From an uncultured Phycisphaerales bacterium (GTDB lineage: Bacteria; Planctomycetota; Phycisphaerae; Sedimentisphaerales; Anaerobacaceae), in the NCBI GenBank assembly GCA_937927975.1, contig CALEZT010000143.1, positions 1 through 25,499 on the forward strand: a stretch of DNA of 25,499 nt, given 5' to 3'. The notes beneath the pieces are model-generated. The model had not been told where the DNA came from and did no database searches. It was given only the letters and a program-made list of their open reading frames with translations. Each line of letters opens with the position of its first letter. Within the stretch, counting starts at the first letter, position 1. Below, one piece after another: positions 22,570-25,499 of this stretch. A program made the translations under genes and the position numbers.

Positions 22570-23508
22570 TTATCGATACAGGGCGGATCTTCCGCCGAGG
22601 ATTCCCAGCTCTTCCATGTGCGCGCGGACCTGGCTTCGCTGAGGCTCGCGGAACCGGTGAAAAGGCTCGGCCAGGAAATCGTCGCAGATGCCCAGCCACG
22701 ACAGGGCGCACTTGAGTCCCTTGATGAAGCTCGACTCGAACTGTCCCACGCTGTAGATCGTCGCGTGGACCCGCGTCACCGCCTTACGCAAGGACTCGAT
22801 GCGACCGACGTCCTTCGCACAGGCGGCCTCGTACAAATCCACGTACAGACGAGGCAGCAGGTTGGCCCCGCCGCAGATGCCGCCGTGACATCCCAGCAGA
22901 ACCGCCTCCGCCAACAGTTGTTCGGGCCCGATCAGCAACGTGAAGTCCGGCCGCTCGTCCACCAGAGCCAGGAGCTGATGGAAGTACAGCATGTTGGCCG
23001 AACTGTCCTTGATCCCTGCAATGCCCGGGATGTCCGCGGCGGCGCGGACCGTGTCCATTTCGAACCCGGGCCTCGGACGATTCGGCAGGTTGTAGAGGAA
23101 CAAGGGCAGCGACAACTCCGACGTCAGGTGTCTGAGATACTCCAGCAGCTCGGGTTGGCCCGCCGGGAAATAGTACGGCGGCGCGAGCACCAGGGCATCG
23201 GCCCCGGCCTGGTCGGCCTTCTGAGCGACGTTGACCGACTCGACGAACGACGTGTCCGTGATCCCCACCAGGACCGGCACGCGCCGATTCACCTGCGAGC
23301 AGACGCGGTCGATGAACTCATGCCGGAGCCGATGGCTCAGACTGGCGGCTTCTCCGGTGGTGCCCAGGATGAACAGCCCGTGCACGCCGCCCGCAAGAAT
23401 GTGCTCGATCAGCCGCTCCAGGCCCGCGACGTCCAGCGTGTCGCGGTCCAACAATGGCGTCACCATCGGCGGGATGATCCCGCGAAGCGGCCTGCCAAGG
23501 ATACCCAT
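22570..23508 (-). CDS. DHDPS/NAL-family aldolase (dihydrodipicolinate synthase or N-acetylneuraminate lyase type)
   Basis: The 312-aa TIM-barrel protein is a class I pyruvate-type aldolase. GTTGEA (49-54) binds the pyruvate carboxylate. Tyr139 in LFLYNLPNR is the catalytic tyrosine, and Lys167 in AGIKDSSAN forms the Schiff base. Later LLIGPEQLLAEAVLLGCHGGICGGANLLP is typical of the family. I chose ATG 23508, which has GGGAGG 10 nt upstream; ATG 23517 lies only 1 nt from that site. Its neighbour is a sodium:solute symporter, not lysine-synthesis genes, so a catabolic lyase on a sialic-acid-like or keto-deoxy sugar acid is more likely than DapA. The possible promoter 23558-23585 lies in the gap before it. 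Confidence 0.9.
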   Translation of the reverse strand: MGILGRPLRGIIPPMVTPLLDRDTLDVAGLERLIEHILAGGVHGLFILGTTGEAASLSHRLRHEFIDRVCSQVNRRVPVLVGITDTSFVESVNVAQKADQAGADALVLAPPYYFPAGQPELLEYLRHLTSELSLPLFLYNLPNRPRPGFEMDTVRAAADIPGIAGIKDSSANMLYFHQLLALVDERPDFTLLIGPEQLLAEAVLLGCHGGICGGANLLPRLYVDLYEAACAKDVGRIESLRKAVTRVHATIYSVGQFESSFIKGLKCALSWLGICDDFLAEPFHRFREPQRSQVRAHMEELGILGGRSALYR

Positions 23509-23554
23509 ACCCGTCATGCCTCCCAAGGCTTGTTTCTGTCCTTCATCCAGATCC

Positions 23555-23585
23555 GTGATTCTATCACAGCGCAGGCCGCTCACAA
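23555..23585 (-). promoter_or_regulatory. Possible promoter with overlapping inverted repeat before the aldolase gene
   Basis: On the minus strand TTGTGA (23585-23580) and TAGAAT (23563-23558) are 16 bp apart. The -35 overlaps the stop codon of the ceramidase-like gene. GTGAT-TCT-ATCAC (23555-23567) is a perfect 5-bp-arm inverted repeat lying over the -10, so a regulator could bind there. Confidence 0.45.
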
Positions 23586-24872
23586 GTCGTGCAGCATGCG
23601 AATCGCTTCTCGAATGACCATGTCCGCCGCCTGCGCCGCGAACGGGCTGCTCGTGACCTCGTAGCCGCCCTGAACGTGGGCTTCCTTCGGGGCCAGGTAG
23701 CCGGCCGCGCCGTTGCAGTGGGTGATCACGAACGTGTGCCGACAGGGGGAGCCCGCCTTGATGGCCAGGCCGATCTCGGTGAAGACCTCGCCACCCAGGC
23801 CGACGAAGGCCACATCGCCCAGACGCGCCACGGTAATGGCGAAGGCGGATGCGTCGATCTTCACCGGCGAGACGCCCTCTCGCGGCTTGGCAGGCAACTG
23901 CAGCGTCGCGAACCGCGATGCGATCTTGATTCCATCGACCGGCGGCCTGTCCTTGATGCCCCGGTAGACGTGGACGACCTCCTGGCCCAGGAGCGTGCCG
24001 AGCAGGACCGGCTCGGGAATCCAGCCGGGCTCGTCGTTGAATGCCGGCAGCACGCGGTACCACGGATCGATGTTGCCCGAAGCGCCGATGAACGCAGGGG
24101 CGATGGTGTCGAAACCCAGAATCCTCTCGACGAGCTGCTCCGCCAGGCCGGGGACGTCGCCGCTGATGACGTAGTTGCCCGGCCCCAGGGACGTCCCGTG
24201 GGTGGCGTAGTCGAACGCGACCGCCAGCGGCGTCCCGTTCGGTCTGGCGACCTCCATCACGAGCACCTCCTTGTCGGTGACTCCATCGGGATTCCGCCCG
24301 AGCACGATGGAAGTCTTGGCGTCGTTGGCGACCCGCAGTTCGCGACGATTCGCGCCGGCCGGACAGGCGCCGACGCCCAATCCGATGGTGGCCGGCTCCA
24401 TTCCGCCGAGCGCCTGGCGGACCGCTTCGATCAGTTTGTCCTTGAGGGTCTCGGTGTACTCGACGTTGTTGGGATGGCCTCGCTCCTTGTTGAGGGTCAG
24501 GCTGGGAGCCGCGTGAGTATGGATCGCGGTCAGGAACAGCTCGGAAGGCTCCAACTGAAACTCGCTCACGAGGGCCTTGCGAAGATAGTCGGCGGTGCCC
24601 TCGTAGAAACCGATGATATCCGTCGAGACCAGAACGAGTCGCTTGTCTTCTGCCTTGAACGCGAGCACGCGCGCCGACAGCGGGTCGTGCACGCCGGTGG
24701 AGAGGTCCTTGCGGCTGGCGTATCCGGACATCTGGACCGGCTTGTCCGGCGTGATGTCGATCCGGGCCGCACCCGCCTTGAGGCCGTCAGCGACCTCGGC
24801 ATAGGATTGCGAGGGGTTCACTGCCGCCGTGGCGAGCGAAACCAGGCAGATGGCGGAGAAGAAGGTTCTCAT
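23580..24872 (-). CDS. Secreted neutral/alkaline ceramidase N-terminal-domain protein
   Basis: The 430-aa protein has a Sec signal peptide (residues 1-25, ending SYA). It then matches the N-terminal catalytic domain of neutral, non-lysosomal ceramidases: GAARIDITP near 35-42, MSGYASR, the zinc-binding TAIHTHAAP at about 115-123 (His118, His120), ATHGTSLGPGNYVISGDVPG with another His, and a late FVGLGGEVFTEIGL. The family normally adds a C-terminal beta domain, so this is the single-domain form common in planctomycetes, where true ceramidase activity is not shown. It may be an amidase on lipids or on amino sugars. GGAG precedes the ATG by 8 nt, and a good promoter lies at 24908-24936. The aldolase gene follows after 71 nt. 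Confidence 0.9.
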   Translation of the reverse strand: MRTFFSAICLVSLATAAVNPSQSYAEVADGLKAGAARIDITPDKPVQMSGYASRKDLSTGVHDPLSARVLAFKAEDKRLVLVSTDIIGFYEGTADYLRKALVSEFQLEPSELFLTAIHTHAAPSLTLNKERGHPNNVEYTETLKDKLIEAVRQALGGMEPATIGLGVGACPAGANRRELRVANDAKTSIVLGRNPDGVTDKEVLVMEVARPNGTPLAVAFDYATHGTSLGPGNYVISGDVPGLAEQLVERILGFDTIAPAFIGASGNIDPWYRVLPAFNDEPGWIPEPVLLGTLLGQEVVHVYRGIKDRPPVDGIKIASRFATLQLPAKPREGVSPVKIDASAFAITVARLGDVAFVGLGGEVFTEIGLAIKAGSPCRHTFVITHCNGAAGYLAPKEAHVQGGYEVTSSPFAAQAADMVIREAIRMLHDL

Positions 24873-24907
24873 GTCGGGTCTCCTATCCTTAGACTATGAT
24901 GGAGCGG

Positions 24908-24936
24908 ATTGTACCTGCCCCGCCCGGCGGTTTCAA
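24908..24936 (-). promoter_or_regulatory. Predicted sigma70 promoter of the ceramidase-like gene
   Basis: On the minus strand TTGAAA (24936-24931) and TACAAT (24913-24908) are 17 bp apart; each hexamer matches 5 of 6. The start would be near 24901, leaving a leader of about 30 nt. GGTACAATCC is shared with the promoter at 166-193. Confidence 0.7.
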
Positions 24937-25030
24937 GGCTGAAGCGAAACCTGTTGTGTTTGCCTGGGAGATTGGGTAATCTGGCCCTTGTGTCGGCCGC
25001 CGCAAGCATGGGCTTTGAACAGGGGATCGA

Positions 25031-25499
25031 ATGCCTTCGATGATTCGCAGCAATTGCGTGTTCACCGCCGTACTGGCCCTGTGCCTGCTGCCGCTCCGAT
25101 CGCAGGGTGCGACAGGGGAATCGCTCGATCGACTCGTCGCGGAGGACTGGGCCGCCCAGGAACGCAGACTCGACCGCTCGCCGACCGACGTGGAAGCCAT
25201 TCGCAGCGTCCATTCCAGGGCCAAGGCCTTGCTGAATCACCTCGTGGCCATGCCCCATCCGCCGGACCTCGCAGCGGAACGCGCCAAGCTGGACTCGCTC
25301 GCACGATCGGTGTCGCAGGCCGAACAACTCGACGCCGCAGATCGGCTGGCGTTATATCAGCAGATCCGCTCCCTCGCCCGCGGCGCGGCGATGAAAAACC
25401 CCCTGCTGGCCGGCAAACGGATCGCATTCATGAAGCGACGGCGATTCGTGTGCCAGATGCTGCATGAGTACCTGGGCTACTTCTACGACTACGGCGACA
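25031..25499 (+). CDS. Secreted protein, probably HzsA-related/PD40 type (5' part, runs off right edge)
   Basis: A plus-strand frame starts at ATG 25031 and is open for 156 codons to the window edge. The N-terminus looks like a signal peptide (basic MIRSN, then CVFTAVLALCLLPL, ending near SQGA). It is followed by a helical region rich in Ala, Arg and Leu. Residues about 122-156 read NPLLAGKRIAFMKRRRFVCQ and then HEYLGYFYDYG. This resembles the NPLLxxxxLLFVKR start of planctomycete HzsA-related (hydrazine synthase alpha-like) proteins, which carry PD40/beta-propeller repeats and sometimes haem sites later on. The diagnostic part lies outside the window, so the family call is moderate. It is divergent from the ceramidase-like gene. 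TTGTGT (24954-24959) and TAATCT (24977-24982) are a weak possible promoter, and AGATT-GGGT-AATCT (24969-24982) is an inverted repeat. Confidence 0.6.
   Translation, partial: MPSMIRSNCVFTAVLALCLLPLRSQGATGESLDRLVAEDWAAQERRLDRSPTDVEAIRSVHSRAKALLNHLVAMPHPPDLAAERAKLDSLARSVSQAEQLDAADRLALYQQIRSLARGAAMKNPLLAGKRIAFMKRRRFVCQMLHEYLGYFYDYGD

Noticed and set aside
23589..24899. A 436-codon plus-strand frame opposite the ceramidase-like gene
   Set aside because: Antisense to a protein with a signal peptide and family motifs; no ribosome site or domain.

Overview
The window is GC-rich chromosomal DNA from a Gram-negative bacterium, most likely a planctomycete (Phycisphaerae-like). This is inferred from the mix of families: Tat-exported Gfo/Idh/MocA oxidoreductases and TIM-barrel sugar isomerases, a PmoA-like (DUF6807) domain, a DUF1080 lipoprotein, a ceramidase-like secreted protein, a possible HzsA-related protein at the right edge, and LpxB, which implies a lipid A outer membrane. 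I saw no rRNA, tRNA, CRISPR array, insertion sequence or prophage. Almost all of the DNA is coding, and several sigma70-like promoters can be read directly.

Left part (1-6100), cell-surface sugars: the 5' end of a minus-strand gene with a zinc-ribbon N-terminus (cut by the window edge) is divergent from a B12-binding-type radical SAM gene. A minus-strand, overlapping dTDP-L-rhamnose operon follows, in transcription order rfbA-rfbC-rfbD-rfbB. After a short gap comes a UDP-glucuronate decarboxylase gene (UDP-xylose synthesis) with its own promoter. The rfbA and uxs promoters share the same -10 block, which suggests joint control.

Centre-left (6100-11850): a plus-strand membrane protein of unknown function, then a three-gene plus-strand operon behind a near-consensus promoter and a leader of about 160 nt. 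The operon encodes (i) a Tat-exported fusion of a xylose-isomerase-like TIM barrel to a PmoA-like domain, (ii) a Tat-exported Gfo/Idh/MocA oxidoreductase and (iii) a cytoplasmic TIM-barrel sugar isomerase/epimerase. The two gaps inside the operon are almost equal in length (103 and 101 bp), and each holds a related long imperfect palindrome. This operon is the best candidate here for an undescribed carbohydrate-oxidation pathway.

Centre-right (11870-16250), minus strand: a YtrA-type GntR repressor, an ABC ATPase, an ABC permease, a 560-aa membrane protein with a C-terminal zinc ribbon, and, after a perfect palindrome, an ECF sigma factor. The GntR promoter is near consensus, and a 27-bp quasi-palindrome covers its -10 and start site, so autorepression is likely.

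Right part (16500-25499): on the minus strand, a SAM methyltransferase, a DUF1080 lipoprotein, and a long run of ceramidase-like protein, DHDPS/NAL-family aldolase, sodium:solute symporter, GmhB-like phosphatase, LpxB and an EamA transporter. From the symporter onward the genes are nearly gapless or overlap. At the right edge a plus-strand gene for a secreted, possibly HzsA-like protein starts and runs off the window.
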